Source of the DNA: Flavobacteriales bacterium
GTDB taxonomy: Bacteria > Bacteroidota > Bacteroidia > Flavobacteriales_D > Crocinitomicaceae
DNA: 64,000 bases
NCBI GenBank assembly: GCA_947460825.1
Contig: CANHHA010000008.1
Location: 1 to 64,000, forward strand
Direction: 5' to 3'
Both the position numbers and the translations under genes were made by a program. The notes under the pieces are model-generated. The model did no database searches. It saw nothing but the letters and a program-made list of their open reading frames with translations, and was not told where the DNA came from. Positions 1-7,909 of the stretch are shown here, one piece after another (positions within the stretch are counted from its first letter, which is position 1; every line of letters starts with the position of its first letter).

Positions 1-41
1 CCAAGGATTAAACATAGAGGTATGTAAATCACTTTTTTCAT
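1..41 (-). CDS. N-terminal start of a secreted protein gene (partial, cut by window edge)
   Basis: Only the first 13 codons are visible. An ATG at 41-39 on the minus strand opens a frame reading MKKVIYIPLCLIL, which has the basic start and hydrophobic core of a signal peptide. A good promoter lies just upstream (56-88, minus), which supports a real gene start. The product cannot be named; it is probably exported or a lipoprotein. The short length makes chance possible, but start codon, signal-like residues and promoter agree. Confidence 0.5.
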   Translation of the reverse strand, partial: MKKVIYIPLCLIL

Positions 42-55
42 AAGAATATTTTATT

Positions 56-88
56 CAAAAATAATGAATCGAAGTAACTCTTGCAATA
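56..88 (-). promoter_or_regulatory. Bacteroidota-type promoter (-7 TATTTTTG, -33 TTG)
   Basis: Read on the minus strand, TATTTTTG (56-63) fits the Bacteroidota -7 consensus TAnnTTTG. A TTG lies about 20 bases upstream (84-86) within TATTGC. The predicted start site near 50 leaves a leader of about 10 bases before the ATG at 41. Confidence 0.5.
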
Positions 89-124
89 TGAGAATCATCA
101 ATTAATTTGGATGATAAGTCTTTC

Positions 125-142
125 CTTGTAGCGGGGACAGGA
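125..142. repeat. 18-bp direct repeat of the tRNA-fMet 3' end (partner at 321-338)
   Basis: The bases 125-142 are identical to 321-338, which covers the 3' side of the T stem, the acceptor 3' strand, the discriminator base and four bases beyond it. The copies are 196 bp apart, with the extra copy downstream of the tRNA. This is the geometry of an att site left by integration into a tRNA 3' end, but no integrase or cargo lies between. A local duplication explains it equally well. Confidence 0.7.
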
Positions 143-144
143 AT

Positions 145-174
145 ATCCTGACGCTCCCTCCGCTCGGTCAGGAT
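145..174. repeat. Hairpin-forming inverted repeat (8-bp perfect stem)
   Basis: ATCCTGAC at 145-152 pairs with GTCAGGAT at 167-174 around a 14-base loop. It sits between the extra tRNA 3' copy and the terminator. No T-run follows, so it looks like a small REP-like palindrome rather than a terminator. Confidence 0.55.
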
Positions 175-226
175 GGACCTCAATAGGGGGCTTAACAAGG
201 AAAAGCCAAGCGCTAAAAGCGCTATC

Positions 227-285
227 TTTTTGCATTTCCATTTGCTTTTGAAAGCATGCTATCAACGCTTCTGGAAATGCAAAAA
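227..285. repeat. 14-bp inverted repeat
   Basis: TTTTTGCATTTCCA at 227-240 is the exact reverse complement of 272-285. A smaller hairpin AGCGCT/AGCGCT lies just outside at 209-223. Together with 145-174 and the terminator, the 196-bp segment between the two tRNA 3' ends is almost entirely palindromic. Confidence 0.6.
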
Positions 286-318
286 GCCAGTCATCCGCCG
301 CGGCGGAGACTGGCTTTT
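281..318 (-). terminator. Rho-independent terminator of the tRNA-fMet gene
   Basis: On the minus strand AAAGCCAGTC pairs with GACTGGCTTT, with a GC-rich inner palindrome (CCGCCGCGGCGG) in the loop. A T-run follows the hairpin. It lies directly after the tRNA 3' end at 325, as expected for termination of the tRNA transcript. Confidence 0.7.
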
Positions 319-324
319 CTCTTG

Positions 325-397
325 TAGCGGGGACAGGACTCGAACCTGTGACCTTCGGGTTATGAGCCCGACGAGCTCCCAACTGCTCCACCCCGCA
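325..397 (-). tRNA. Initiator tRNA-fMet (CAT anticodon)
   Basis: The minus strand folds into a 73-base cloverleaf with anticodon CAT in the loop CTCATAA. Initiator hallmarks are visible. The anticodon stem ends in three consecutive G:C pairs (CGGG/CCCG), and base 1 (T) cannot pair with base 72 (T), where initiators lack a Watson-Crick pair. The T arm is ACAGG-TTCGAGT-CCTGT and the discriminator is A. The 3' CCA is not encoded, since CAAG follows. The tRNA has its own promoter (623-654) and terminator (281-318), and partial copies of it lie on both sides. Confidence 0.95.
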
Positions 398-600
398 ATG
401 TATCTTTCATTGCTTTATTTCAATTTATGCTCGGGTTATTCTCCCGATGAGCACCTCCCGAAACTTCGGGACTCCACCTCGCAATGTATCTTTCATTGCT
501 TTATTTCAATTTATTTTCGGGTTATTCGCCCGATGAGCACCTCCCGAAACTTCGGGACTCCACCCCGCAATGTATCTTTCATTGCTTTATTTCAATTTAT
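395..600 (-). repeat. 86-bp tandem repeat carrying tRNA-fMet 5'-half copies
   Basis: The period is 86 bp, with units starting at 395, 481 and 567 (the last one partial). Each unit joins an AT-rich leader identical to the one before the real tRNA to a copy of the tRNA 5' half (431-483 and 517-569). In the copies TGCGGGGTGGAG and the anticodon stem are kept. The D-arm segment is replaced by a hairpin TCCCGAAGTTTCGGGA, and the anticodon loop reads GAATAA instead of CATAA. The T arm and acceptor 3' strand are missing, so these are not functional tRNAs. They lie inside the predicted tRNA precursor. Confidence 0.8.
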
Positions 601-622
601 TCGATTCTTTAATCGAGGGCTA

Positions 623-654
623 CAAAGGTATGATGTTTTTCCTTATTTACCAAA
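623..654 (-). promoter_or_regulatory. Promoter of the tRNA-fMet transcript
   Basis: On the minus strand TTTG (651-654) is followed after about 20 bases by TACCTTTG (623-630), an exact TAnnTTTG -7 element. Transcription should start near 616 and run through the two tRNA-like repeats before the real tRNA, giving a leader of over 200 bases. The promoter sits immediately after the stop codon of the PorP/SprF gene. Confidence 0.6.
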
Positions 655-1575
655 TCAATCGAGCAATAACTGCTGTTTTCGGTTGATAGCGCCGTGTTTT
701 TCTAAGATGCACTTAATTCCAATGGCATGAGAATTCAGGTTAATACCCTGTATACTGGATCTTGTTCGATCAAATAGATAATTAATCGAAAAAATATCCT
801 TTATCCTACACCCCAAACCCACTTGCACATTGTTCAAATTTTGTGTTCCACCCCATACTTGAAATCGATATCCGTAATTAACTATAACCGCCAATTCATA
901 GTTAAATGGTGCATACCTCACCGGTGTGATTTTAACCGAAGGCAACAAAAACCAATCTTGATTCAACACCACCAAATGACGGTAGTAAACACCCCACTCG
1001 GTTCGCAATTGCGCTTGGGTTCCAATTCCTTTCCACTTCGCCGGACCAAGATCGTTCGCGTAAATTCCAGAAAGTGAATTTTTCGTGCGGTAGCTCAGTC
1101 CTAATTTGTAGGTTGGGTAGTTGTATGTGGAAAAGCGACTGACCACCACATCTTGCTGGTTGGTTGACACATAACTTGGATCGTACCCTACTTGCATAAA
1201 TCCTCCCCCCAAGCCAAGGCTCAATCGATTTTCCTTGTTCGTTTTAATGTTTACTGCGCCTTCTATGGTAGCCGTTGAAAAGGTAAATGCGCCGTTGCGT
1301 TCCACTAAGATATTGGCTCCTGCTCCAAACATCGCCCCATCACTTTTGCGGTCATTAAACGGAAAGGATAAGGTGGCGTTAATCGTTTTTGGTGCTCCGT
1401 CAAAACCAACCCATTGCTGTTTAATCCCCATGGATCCTTCCACATATTCACTTAGGCCATGATGCGATGGATTTATACTCGCCCAGTTCATTCCATACCA
1501 CACCCGATTTGGAGCCTGTTGCCCCATCGCACACATAAAGATGGATATGAATCCAAATAGCAGTTGAAACCTCAT
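655..1575 (-). CDS. PorP/SprF family type IX secretion system membrane protein
   Basis: A 306-residue outer-membrane beta-barrel protein of the PorP/SprF family. It has an N-terminal signal peptide ending near MCAMGQQ, then the family pattern of a short 'YWYGMNWASINPSHHG' start, QQWVGFDGAPKT and glycine/aromatic strands to the end. PorP/SprF proteins sit in the outer membrane and serve T9SS cargo that carries type B CTDs, anchoring it at the surface. The neighbour upstream (1572-2372) carries exactly such a CTD and overlaps by 4 bases (ATGA), so the two form a cargo-anchor pair. This is one of two PorP/SprF genes in the window. Confidence 0.85.
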   Translation of the reverse strand: MRFQLLFGFISIFMCAMGQQAPNRVWYGMNWASINPSHHGLSEYVEGSMGIKQQWVGFDGAPKTINATLSFPFNDRKSDGAMFGAGANILVERNGAFTFSTATIEGAVNIKTNKENRLSLGLGGGFMQVGYDPSYVSTNQQDVVVSRFSTYNYPTYKLGLSYRTKNSLSGIYANDLGPAKWKGIGTQAQLRTEWGVYYRHLVVLNQDWFLLPSVKITPVRYAPFNYELAVIVNYGYRFQVWGGTQNLNNVQVGLGCRIKDIFSINYLFDRTRSSIQGINLNSHAIGIKCILEKHGAINRKQQLLLD

Positions 1576-2372
1576 CGGATAATAGTAATTGTACCTTTCT
1601 TTAGGGTTCCGTTTCCTAAATCCAACAGATAATAATACACGCCATCCGGCATGACCTTGCCATTTCTAAGCCCTGACCAGGCGTTAACAATATTATAGGC
1701 CGTAGACTCGTACAACACATCGCCAAAGCGATTCATGATAATCATCCGATTGTTTGGATAGTTTTCTATTCCCGGAATAATCCATGTATCATTGGACCCA
1801 TCGTCATTCGGCGAAAAGGTATTTGGAATTTTAAACACATTCGTTAAATACACCGTGACATAATCGAACACCTCACATCCCGCATAAAATCCTTGAACCA
1901 TATAGGCTGTAGTAGCACTTGGCGATGTCTGAACACTAAACAAGGTGGGATAATTCACTTCAAAAGAAGGCGACCACAGCACGGAATCCACCATGCCCGT
2001 AGCCTGCAAGGTTACCACCGTTCCAGAATCGACATATTGGTCGGGTCCAGCGTCTATACTTGGACTACTTACCGTGAGCGAAGTTTGCGCCGTATCCACT
2101 TGTATGGATCCATTCACATTGCACCGACAAATCACCATGAGTTGATTACTCGCTTGCGTTGGTATCAAGGAAAATGTTCCAGAACTATTGCTTAGTATCG
2201 AATCTCCATTCACATACCACGTATACAAGGCCGTTCCTTGACAGGACGTACTCGCACTGAGTTGTAATCCTTCACCAAGGCATACGGTATCATTTGGAGG
2301 GAATATCAAAAACTGAGCACAAGCTAATGCGCTGTTTATCACCATTAACAAAACAATAACAAGACGCGACAC
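1572..2372 (-). CDS. Secreted Ig-like protein with type B T9SS sorting domain (CHU_C)
   Basis: A 266-residue exported protein. Residues 1-19 form a signal peptide ending ALACAQ. Residues 20-179 look like two small Ig/PKD-like beta domains with cysteines. Residues 180-266 are the gliding motility-associated C-terminal (CHU_C, type B) domain, recognisable by NTFSPNDDGSNDTW, MNRFGDVLYES, DGVYYYLLDL and the terminal GTITIIR. The domain directs export by T9SS and attachment at the surface. Translation starts at GTG (2372-2370). The overlap with the downstream PorP/SprF gene points to co-translation. The ligand or role of the Ig region is unknown. Confidence 0.82.
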   Translation of the reverse strand: MSRLVIVLLMVINSALACAQFLIFPPNDTVCLGEGLQLSASTSCQGTALYTWYVNGDSILSNSSGTFSLIPTQASNQLMVICRCNVNGSIQVDTAQTSLTVSSPSIDAGPDQYVDSGTVVTLQATGMVDSVLWSPSFEVNYPTLFSVQTSPSATTAYMVQGFYAGCEVFDYVTVYLTNVFKIPNTFSPNDDGSNDTWIIPGIENYPNNRMIIMNRFGDVLYESTAYNIVNAWSGLRNGKVMPDGVYYYLLDLGNGTLKKGTITIIR

Positions 2373-2512
2373 AATACGATTTTACTATTAAAATTAATGG
2401 TTTTCGATGGCTTAATATCTTGCCATAGCCCAAACCTAGTGCAAACTACCGATTTTTTTACGAATTTTGGCATACTTATCGAAGGGATTCGAAGAAATTA
2501 AACAGCTACATT

Positions 2513-5500
2513 ATGCAAAAATTTACCCTTACCTCCATTTTTTTCTTAGTGTTAACCTTGAACCATTGGGGCCAGCGCTTGGATTATGACCATTCTTCTA
2601 AATGGTTTTTCGGCATCAATGCTGGAGCGACTTGGAGTTGCACAGATGTTAAAAACGAAACCAACGGCGGATGGGGATTCACCCTAGGAAAATCCTATAA
2701 TTGGAAGACGGGAAGACACATAAGTTTTGATTTGCGTGGGCGGTATTTACATGGAAATTGGTACGGACAAGATTACGACACAAGCAACCTAAATTCATAC
2801 ATCAGTGGTCCGCTAAGCGCTTACAAGGATTCATTTAACATGACGGCCCATAACTTTAACAGCGACCAACATCGCTTGGCGTTTGAATTAGTCTTGCACG
2901 CCAATCGCTTCGCAGAACGTACCAATTGGGACCCTTACATATTTGGAGGTATTGGAGTTACATGGCGGCAAACCTGGGGAAATTTAAGCAACAACTCCGT
3001 CAGTTTGTACGACTATCCCGACATGGTTGCCGGTGGAAACATTGCCAGCGCAATCACCACAAACATGGATAATTCCTACGAAACCCGCTTGGATCAACTA
3101 AGCGGTTTTAAGCGGAATGCTACATGGATGCCTAGTTTGGGAATCGGAATAGGATATATTGTGGGACCGCGCTTTTCCATCGGTATAGAGCATAAAACTA
3201 CGTTCACCGGAATGGATGATTGGGATGGTGTGGTTTCAAGCAACAGAATTAAAAACGATTGGTATCACTACACTTCTGGGTACATGCAATTCCGCTTTAA
3301 AACTCGCGAGAAAGAACCAAAACCTGATGAGCAAGTAAATACCGTAAATAACATTAATAATTTCACAACAAATTGCATTGCCCCAACCCTATCCATTCGA
3401 GACAAACAATTCACAAGTACCTTGAGCACGGCGAGCTTTAGCCTTGGCACCACACAAATCGGTCAGTCCAATCAATTAACAGTTAAGGATCAACAAGGCA
3501 ATTTGGTTCCCTTTACGTTTAATTCCACAACACGAGAACTCACCGTAAGCGCCGCCTTAAAACCTGGAGTAAATACCTTTACGGTATACGCACAAAACGA
3601 ATGCGGCTCGGCCACTGAGACCATTCAAATCACATATAATGATTGCCAATTCCCTCAGATTACATTAACTAGCCCAATTAAGGATGCCAGCATTACAGTT
3701 CAATCCAATACAATCAATGTAGGCGCCTTGATTCAACACACTACGCTGAATAACATCTCCTTTTTTATTAACGGAGTAAAATCACAGGTCTTTGCCTTCA
3801 ACGCAGCAAACCATGCATTTCAAGCCACCGTGGCATTAACGCCAGGTAAAAATTTGATTAAAGTAGAAGCATCCAACCCCTGTGGATCAAGCTACGCCGT
3901 AACGGAAGTGATTTACAATAACTGTATTACCCCACAACTGCAATTAATTAATCCAACCAGCAGTGGCATTACGGTGAGTACTGCGGCACAAAAAATTCAA
4001 ATTAAAACCATCGGTTTCAATGCGAAAACAGAATTCAGTGTACTCCTTAACGGACAAGCAACCAATACCTTCACGTGGGTTAACAACGTCATTGAAATCC
4101 CTGTAACCCTAAAACCAGGCAATAATACCATCACGATCAACGGGACGAATCTTTGTGGTTCAGAATCCCTAGTTATAGCCATGAATTATCAAGAATGTCA
4201 GGCGCCCGTACTTACCTTACAAACTCCCAATACGGCGAATGTAATTGTAACTAAAGCTGCCTATACATTGAAGATAAAAACACAACATCAAAAGGCTATC
4301 AACCTGATGGTAAATAACAGCATCGTTAGCAATTACACCCTCAACGCAGCCTCAGGAATCTTAGAATATTCGTTTACTTTAAATCCAGGATTAAACATTG
4401 TAAGCATCACCAGCTCGAATGGATGTGGGGTAGATATTGAATCCCTCAATATTACGTATCAAGCCTGCAATGTGCCAACCGTGTCTATTTCATCAACTGG
4501 TGGCACCACTGCAAATCAAGGTTTTTTATTTTCGGCGAATACAGTAAACATTGCCAACTCACAAGAAATTAAAGTAACTCAAAACGGAGCTGCAATTCCA
4601 TTCACCTTTATCAATGGAAGTATTCAAGCCATTGCCACCTTGGCTGCAGGTGCGAACGTATTCAATGTTACGGTATCGAATGGCTGTGGCACACAGACCC
4701 AGACCCAAAATATTATCTTCAATAATTGCATTACACCGAATATTTCATTGATTCAACCGGTTGCAAGCGGAATCACAGTAAATGAAGCGGTTTACCAAGT
4801 TCAATGTGCGCTTACCGGAGTCAATAACGCGTCAGAAATTACCTTCAAAGTGAATGGGGCAGCTAAACCATTTCAATTCATTAACAACCTCTTAACGGCA
4901 TCCCTTTCTCTGAATGCAGGGTTGAATACCGTAAGTATTTCTGTAAAGAATTCCTGCGGCAATGATAGCGAATCACTCAACATTACCTACAAGCAATGCT
5001 TGGTTCCTTCGATTGTGATCACCAATCCGATTCAGGCCGCGGCTACGACCACTCAAAATACCACAGACGTTTCATTTACAGCGATAAATTGTTCTGCATC
5101 GTCGCAAATAGTCATTACAAAAAATGGCAGTGTGATTCCGTTCAACTTTCTGAATGGCGTGGGTTCTTTTACTGCTTCTTTAGCTCCTGGATTAAATACC
5201 TATACCCTAACAGCAACCAACGATTGTGGAAAAGACATTGCCAATGTAAATATCACCTACGACAATTGCGTTGCCCCGGTAATTACCCTCTCAAATCCAA
5301 TTCCTTCTAGTACTTCCACTCAAAGTTTAGCGGTTAGTGCAGTAATACAGCATGTTACCAATGTGAATCAAATTGCCTTATTACTCAACGGTGTTGGAGT
5401 TCCTTTCACCTTCAATAATGGCCAATTGAACGCCAATTTAACGCTAGTTGCTGGAACAAATTCAGTATCACTCGCGGTAACAAACAGTTGTGGGACGGAC

Positions 5501-7837
5501 GTTAAAACAAAAACATTGGTATTTACCCCGTGTAAGGCTCCAACCATTTCTATAATGCAACCCAGCAATTCTGGATTAAGCGTAAGCAGCGCTGGATTCA
5601 CGGTTCAAGCGCAACTTGAAAATGTGCTGCAGGCAAACCAAGTGAGTATGACCTTGAATGGGACCGCTTTCACGAACTTCCAATTTGCCAATGGATTATT
5701 AACTGCGCCTGTTACCCTTTCGAATGGGGTTAACACTTTGAATTTATTTGTAAGTAATGGCTGTGGCGTAGATCAGGCTTCCACAACCATCCAATTGAGC
5801 ACCTGTAATTCACCGGTTGTGAGCCTTTCAAGTATGAGTGGTCAAACCGTATCGACTGCCACGTATAGCTTAAACGCCACGGTTCAAGAAGTCACTAATT
5901 CTCAAGGGCTTACCTTAACCCTTAATGGACAAGTTACGCCATTTAACCTGTTGAATGGTTCAGTAAATTCAACATTCACCTTGCAACCTGGTGTTAATAA
6001 CATCATGCTGTCAGGAACCAACGGGTGTGGAACAGACACTAAATCCATGCAAGTCACCTACGTTCCTTGTACTGCTCCAGCCGTTAATCTTCAGGGAACA
6101 AATGCAACCGTAACGAGTGCTGCATATGTATTCAATGCGACAGTAAATGGGGTGAATGCCCAACAACTTACCTTAACACTTAATGGTAATCCGGTACAGA
6201 ATGTTTCTTTAAATGGAAATACCCTTACTGCATCCCTTACCTTACAAGCGGGTACAAACAGCATGGTCTTATTTGCACAAAATTCCTGTGGAACGGATCG
6301 GGGAGAATTGACCGTGATCTATCAGAATTGTACGGCCCCAACGGTTGGTATCTCTCAATTAAATGATACGGTAGCGCAAGGAATTTATGCCTTTGTGGCC
6401 AACCTTACAAACATGCCAAGCAATCAAGGAATTACCCTATCGCTAAACGGACAAAACATTCCAAGTTTCAATTATTCAAATGGCGTGTTAACCGCGAGTT
6501 TGAATTTGGCAAATGAAGTCAACACCATTGCATTAAATGCGATAAACGCATGCGGCAACGCCTCTCAAAATGCCTCTGTGTACTACAATCATTGTCAAGC
6601 ACCGAACATCATCGTAACTTCCGCGCTTCAAGCGAGTGACGGCAGTTACCAATATGTGGCCACCTTGGAACATGTTTACGATATTGAAGGGGTATATTTT
6701 ACTTTTAATGAGCAAAATGTGCCATTTATGTTTGAAAACGGAGTTCTTACTGCGAATGTTTCGTTAACTCCCGGCTCGAACACCTTCTATATTACCGCTG
6801 GAAACAACTGTGGTACAGATTCTGAAACCACCACGGTTACCTTTGCGAACTGTACACTCCCTGAAATCACCATTAATGGAAGCATTGCCAACGGCGGAAG
6901 TTCAACCGCAAGCTCGGTGATGATCAACGCATCAGTGAATGGTTATGATGGAAGTACATCCGTTCAAGTAACTAAGAATGGTAACGTAGTTAATGGTCTT
7001 TCTTGGGCAACCGGGTCAATTAGCCAAAACGTCAATTTATCTGACGGATTAAATACGATTACAATCACTGCTGCAAACGCATGCGGTACGGATACTGAAA
7101 CATATACCGTAACCAAATGTAAAGCCCCAACCATTAGTTTAGTTAGTCCAGCCTCGAATGTTACCAATGTTTCCCTCGCGGCGTATGTATTAACCTTCAA
7201 CATACAAAATGTGAGTAATGCCAATGAACTAAGTTTGACACAAAATGGAAGCACCTTAACGGGTATTTCATTAGGGGGCAGCATCGCTACCCTTCCGGTG
7301 ATGCTTCAATCAGGGGCGAATAATTTCAATCTTTCGGTAAACACAGGATGCGGATCTACTCAAACTTCTTTTACCATTAACTACACGGCCAACGTAGCTC
7401 CTCCAACTAATAATACGAATGACAACAATGGCGGTGTTGAAAAACCAACGAATAGTCCACAAAACAACCAACCGAAACCCGCAAATACACCGAATAAAGG
7501 GGGCGGCGGAACAGCACCAAACAATACTCCTGCACCTCCAAAAGAGGTGAAACCAGCGGTAAATCCTACTCCAACACCCAACAATACGCCAACTCCTGCT
7601 AAAGAAGTGAAACCTGCGGTAACTCCTACTCCTGCACCGAACAATACGCCAACTCCTGCTAAAGAAGTGAAACCTGCGGTAACTCCTACACCGAAGACTA
7701 CACCAACCCCAGCGAAGGAAGTAAAACCAGCTACGAATACGACTCCAAATCCGGTTAATGAAACTAAACCGGCAGAGGGCGGTGGTGCTGAAAAATCTAC
7801 AGTTCCAACTAAGCCCGTTAAAGGCGGAGGGAAATAA
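2513..7837 (+). CDS. Giant outer-membrane-barrel / Ig-repeat protein with Pro-Lys-rich tail
   Basis: A 1774-residue protein. A signal peptide (about 1-20) is followed by a region (about 21-270) of alternating aromatic and glycine strands, consistent with an eight-stranded OmpA-like barrel closing at MQFRFKTRE. After a charged linker, 15 tandem Ig-like repeats of about 80-90 residues occupy 287-1625. Each begins near C-x-A/x-P and ends with N-x-C-G-T/x-D. The last 150 residues are Thr/Pro/Lys-rich with TPTPAKEVKPAV repeats and end KGGGK. There is no T9SS sorting domain, so any surface display would have to come from the barrel. The gene is monocistronic with a terminator at its stop codon. The specific function is unknown; adhesin or envelope-spanning scaffold are possibilities. 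Confidence 0.75.
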   Translation: MQKFTLTSIFFLVLTLNHWGQRLDYDHSSKWFFGINAGATWSCTDVKNETNGGWGFTLGKSYNWKTGRHISFDLRGRYLHGNWYGQDYDTSNLNSYISGPLSAYKDSFNMTAHNFNSDQHRLAFELVLHANRFAERTNWDPYIFGGIGVTWRQTWGNLSNNSVSLYDYPDMVAGGNIASAITTNMDNSYETRLDQLSGFKRNATWMPSLGIGIGYIVGPRFSIGIEHKTTFTGMDDWDGVVSSNRIKNDWYHYTSGYMQFRFKTREKEPKPDEQVNTVNNINNFTTNCIAPTLSIRDKQFTSTLSTASFSLGTTQIGQSNQLTVKDQQGNLVPFTFNSTTRELTVSAALKPGVNTFTVYAQNECGSATETIQITYNDCQFPQITLTSPIKDASITVQSNTINVGALIQHTTLNNISFFINGVKSQVFAFNAANHAFQATVALTPGKNLIKVEASNPCGSSYAVTEVIYNNCITPQLQLINPTSSGITVSTAAQKIQIKTIGFNAKTEFSVLLNGQATNTFTWVNNVIEIPVTLKPGNNTITINGTNLCGSESLVIAMNYQECQAPVLTLQTPNTANVIVTKAAYTLKIKTQHQKAINLMVNNSIVSNYTLNAASGILEYSFTLNPGLNIVSITSSNGCGVDIESLNITYQACNVPTVSISSTGGTTANQGFLFSANTVNIANSQEIKVTQNGAAIPFTFINGSIQAIATLAAGANVFNVTVSNGCGTQTQTQNIIFNNCITPNISLIQPVASGITVNEAVYQVQCALTGVNNASEITFKVNGAAKPFQFINNLLTASLSLNAGLNTVSISVKNSCGNDSESLNITYKQCLVPSIVITNPIQAAATTTQNTTDVSFTAINCSASSQIVITKNGSVIPFNFLNGVGSFTASLAPGLNTYTLTATNDCGKDIANVNITYDNCVAPVITLSNPIPSSTSTQSLAVSAVIQHVTNVNQIALLLNGVGVPFTFNNGQLNANLTLVAGTNSVSLAVTNSCGTDVKTKTLVFTPCKAPTISIMQPSNSGLSVSSAGFTVQAQLENVLQANQVSMTLNGTAFTNFQFANGLLTAPVTLSNGVNTLNLFVSNGCGVDQASTTIQLSTCNSPVVSLSSMSGQTVSTATYSLNATVQEVTNSQGLTLTLNGQVTPFNLLNGSVNSTFTLQPGVNNIMLSGTNGCGTDTKSMQVTYVPCTAPAVNLQGTNATVTSAAYVFNATVNGVNAQQLTLTLNGNPVQNVSLNGNTLTASLTLQAGTNSMVLFAQNSCGTDRGELTVIYQNCTAPTVGISQLNDTVAQGIYAFVANLTNMPSNQGITLSLNGQNIPSFNYSNGVLTASLNLANEVNTIALNAINACGNASQNASVYYNHCQAPNIIVTSALQASDGSYQYVATLEHVYDIEGVYFTFNEQNVPFMFENGVLTANVSLTPGSNTFYITAGNNCGTDSETTTVTFANCTLPEITINGSIANGGSSTASSVMINASVNGYDGSTSVQVTKNGNVVNGLSWATGSISQNVNLSDGLNTITITAANACGTDTETYTVTKCKAPTISLVSPASNVTNVSLAAYVLTFNIQNVSNANELSLTQNGSTLTGISLGGSIATLPVMLQSGANNFNLSVNTGCGSTQTSFTINYTANVAPPTNNTNDNNGGVEKPTNSPQNNQPKPANTPNKGGGGTAPNNTPAPPKEVKPAVNPTPTPNNTPTPAKEVKPAVTPTPAPNNTPTPAKEVKPAVTPTPKTTPTPAKEVKPATNTTPNPVNETKPAEGGGAEKSTVPTKPVKGGGK
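7549..7735 (+). repeat. In-frame ~60-bp tandem DNA repeats encoding the Pro/Lys tail
   Basis: Units 7561-7620 and 7621-7680 are nearly identical, and their last 41 bases match exactly. More diverged, shorter units flank them on both sides. Each unit encodes about 20 residues around TPTPAKEVKPAV. Such near-identical units can expand or contract by slippage without a frameshift, since the period is a multiple of three. Confidence 0.8.
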
Positions 7838-7849
7838 GCCCTCTTTTTA
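7827..7849 (+). terminator. Rho-independent terminator overlapping the stop codon
   Basis: GAGGG (7827-7831) pairs with CCCTC (7839-7843) around a 7-base loop that contains the TAA stop codon, followed by TTTTTAT. It separates the giant Ig-repeat gene from the downstream foldase gene. Confidence 0.6.
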
Positions 7850-7909
7850 TCAAAAGGGTTTTTAATAGTGCGCAGTAATTTGTAAATTCGCACCTTAAAA
7901 TTTATTTAA

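Noticed and set aside
125-338. A present-day integrated element at the tRNA-fMet
   Set aside because: Only 196 bp separate the direct repeats, and no integrase, excisionase or cargo is there. At most it is a scar.
431-569. The two tRNA-like copies as functional tRNAs with a GAA anticodon
   Set aside because: They lack the T arm and the acceptor 3' strand, so no cloverleaf can form.
173-730. A 185-codon open frame across the tRNA region on the plus strand
   Set aside because: It runs through the tRNA, the terminator and the tandem repeats. Its codons reflect the repeats, and the tRNA on the other strand is certain.
7381-7893. A 170-codon minus-strand frame opposite the Pro/Lys tail
   Set aside because: Its Gly/Val/Phe-rich repeats are the mirror of the TPTPAKEVKPAV repeats on the plus strand. 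It has no start signals of its own.
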